The position numbers and the translations under genes were made by a program. From positions 1 through 5,881 of the forward strand of contig JALVXO010000275.1 in the NCBI GenBank assembly GCA_027022775.1: 5,881 nucleotides of DNA, given 5' to 3'. This stretch comes from Campylobacteraceae bacterium (GTDB lineage Bacteria > Campylobacterota > Campylobacteria > Campylobacterales > Sulfurovaceae). Below the pieces are notes generated by a model that was not told the DNA's origin, made no database searches, and saw nothing but the letters and a program-made list of their open reading frames with translations. This document shows, piece after piece, positions 5,137 through 5,881 of the stretch (positions are counted from its first letter, which is position 1; each line of letters starts with the position of its first letter).

Positions 5137-5806
5137 CAGCAGATGAAATTTTATATCCTACACCGCTGACATTCTCTATTAAATTAAACTTTAACTCTTT
5201 GTTTATTCTTGAGATAAGTGTCCGTAAAGCGCTCAATTTTGCATCGCTTTTATTTATACAGTTTAAAATTTGATTGTAAGGCACTGCCCTGTCTATATTT
5301 TTGCATAAGCATTTAATAATATTTAATTTGCTCTCTTTTAAAGGAACAACACTGTTTAGAAAAAACAGTTTCGACTCCCTGGTGTCATACCTAAAATTCC
5401 CTTTTAATTCTATTATACTTTTATCATTTTCGATTGTTGTTTTATTTAAAGCAACCTTTATAGCTGCTACTATCTGCTCTTCTCTATACGGCTTAATAAG
5501 GTAGTTTACCGCTTTTGAGTCTATTGCGTACTCTATCATTTCGTCATCACTGTAAGCAGTTAAAAAGACAATTTTTGTATCAATCATAGAAGAGATTTTA
5601 AGTGCTGCTTCGCTGCCGCTGATATTATCTTTTAGCATTATGTCCATAAAAATTAAATCAGGCTTAAGTTTTAATGCTAATTTAATCGCTTCAGAACCTT
5701 TGTCGCAAATGCCTACAACTTCATATCCGGCTTTTTGAATAATATCTTTTAAATACTCTGCCGAAATTCTTTCATCTTCAACAATTAAAATTTTAGCATT
5801 TGACAT
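5123..5806 (-). CDS. Orphan response regulator, REC plus OmpR-type winged helix
   Basis: A 227-residue two-component response regulator. The receiver domain (about 4-120) has the acidic pocket Glu10-Asp11-Glu12, phospho-acceptor Asp55 (LIFMDIMLKD), the switch residue Thr83 (FLTAYSDDE) and Lys105-Pro106. A linker leads to a C-terminal winged helix (about 131-222) that ends LIENVSGVGYKI, the hallmark wing of OmpR/PhoB DNA-binding domains. All phosphorylation residues are present, so it should be a functional transcription factor. Its target and signal cannot be read from the sequence. No histidine kinase lies in the window; a partner could sit beyond the right edge. AAAAGG (5815-5820, minus strand) stands 8 bases before the ATG at 5804-5806. 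The 3' end overlaps rlpA by 4 bases. Confidence 0.92.
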   Translation of the reverse strand: MSNAKILIVEDERISAEYLKDIIQKAGYEVVGICDKGSEAIKLALKLKPDLIFMDIMLKDNISGSEAALKISSMIDTKIVFLTAYSDDEMIEYAIDSKAVNYLIKPYREEQIVAAIKVALNKTTIENDKSIIELKGNFRYDTRESKLFFLNSVVPLKESKLNIIKCLCKNIDRAVPYNQILNCINKSDAKLSALRTLISRINKELKFNLIENVSGVGYKISSAEKTD

Positions 5807-5835
5807 AAAAACAACCTTTTATAAGTGACTGTTAT

Positions 5836-5841
5836 ATATTA
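5836..5841 (-). promoter_or_regulatory. Candidate -10 (TAATAT) of the response regulator gene
   Basis: On the minus strand TAATAT lies about 30 bases upstream of the regulator's ATG, followed by the overlapping alternative TATAAC (5831-5836). Transcription would start near 5829 and give a leader of about 23 bases containing the AAAAGG ribosome site. The homopolymer at 5853-5881 begins 12 bases further upstream and would occupy the spacer and -35 region. Confidence 0.35.
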
Positions 5842-5850
5842 CAAAAATAT

Positions 5851-5881
<31 letters not shown>

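Noticed and set aside
5301..5504. 67-codon open frame on the plus strand inside the response regulator gene
   Set aside because: It is antisense to the regulator's linker and parts of both its domains; no ribosome site and no recognisable protein.

Overview
The window is AT-rich, densely packed bacterial chromosome. It looks like a member of the Campylobacterota (formerly Epsilonproteobacteria). The reasons are the FeoB with a GQPNVGKS P-loop of the Helicobacter type, the PgpA sequence style, a REC-winged-helix regulator of a kind common in that phylum, T-rich promoters with a -10 but no clear -35, and very low GC outside the genes. The phylum is an inference from family resemblance; no rRNA or other marker gene is present.

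Layout: (1) 1-132, the 3' end of an unrecognised gene on the + strand, convergent with a small DUF6429-family gene (145-369, -). (2) 370-644, an AT-rich intergenic region holding a good Fur box (601-619), a weaker Fur-like site, -10 candidates and a distinct inverted repeat (488-514). It serves as the control region of feoA-feoB. (3) 645-3066, feoA and feoB, overlapping by 11 bases and closed by a clear intrinsic terminator: the ferrous iron uptake operon. (4) 3106-4651, on the opposite strand, pgpA followed by a glyceraldehyde-3-phosphate dehydrogenase gene, probably co-transcribed. (5) 4652-4769, a divergent promoter region. (6) 4770-5126, a short exported RlpA-domain protein, whose stop codon overlaps that of (7) a convergent response regulator (5123-5806, -). 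(8) 5807-5881, the regulator's leader, ending in at least 29 consecutive T at the window edge.

The only tightly linked functional unit is feoAB: FeoB is the membrane Fe2+ transporter with its own G domain, FeoA its small cytoplasmic partner, and iron-bound Fur the likely repressor. The other genes are housekeeping functions (phospholipid synthesis, central carbon metabolism, cell wall) plus an orphan regulator.

I found no convincing new multi-gene system. Most worth a second look are a GAPDH whose cofactor-binding residues point to NADP(H) rather than NAD(H), a Cys/His cluster in the FeoB G domain with an N-terminal CxxC, the unexplained dyad upstream of feoA, and the poly-T tract, which is probably a contig-end artefact but would sit exactly in the regulator's promoter if real. 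No tRNA, rRNA, CRISPR array or insertion sequence was seen.
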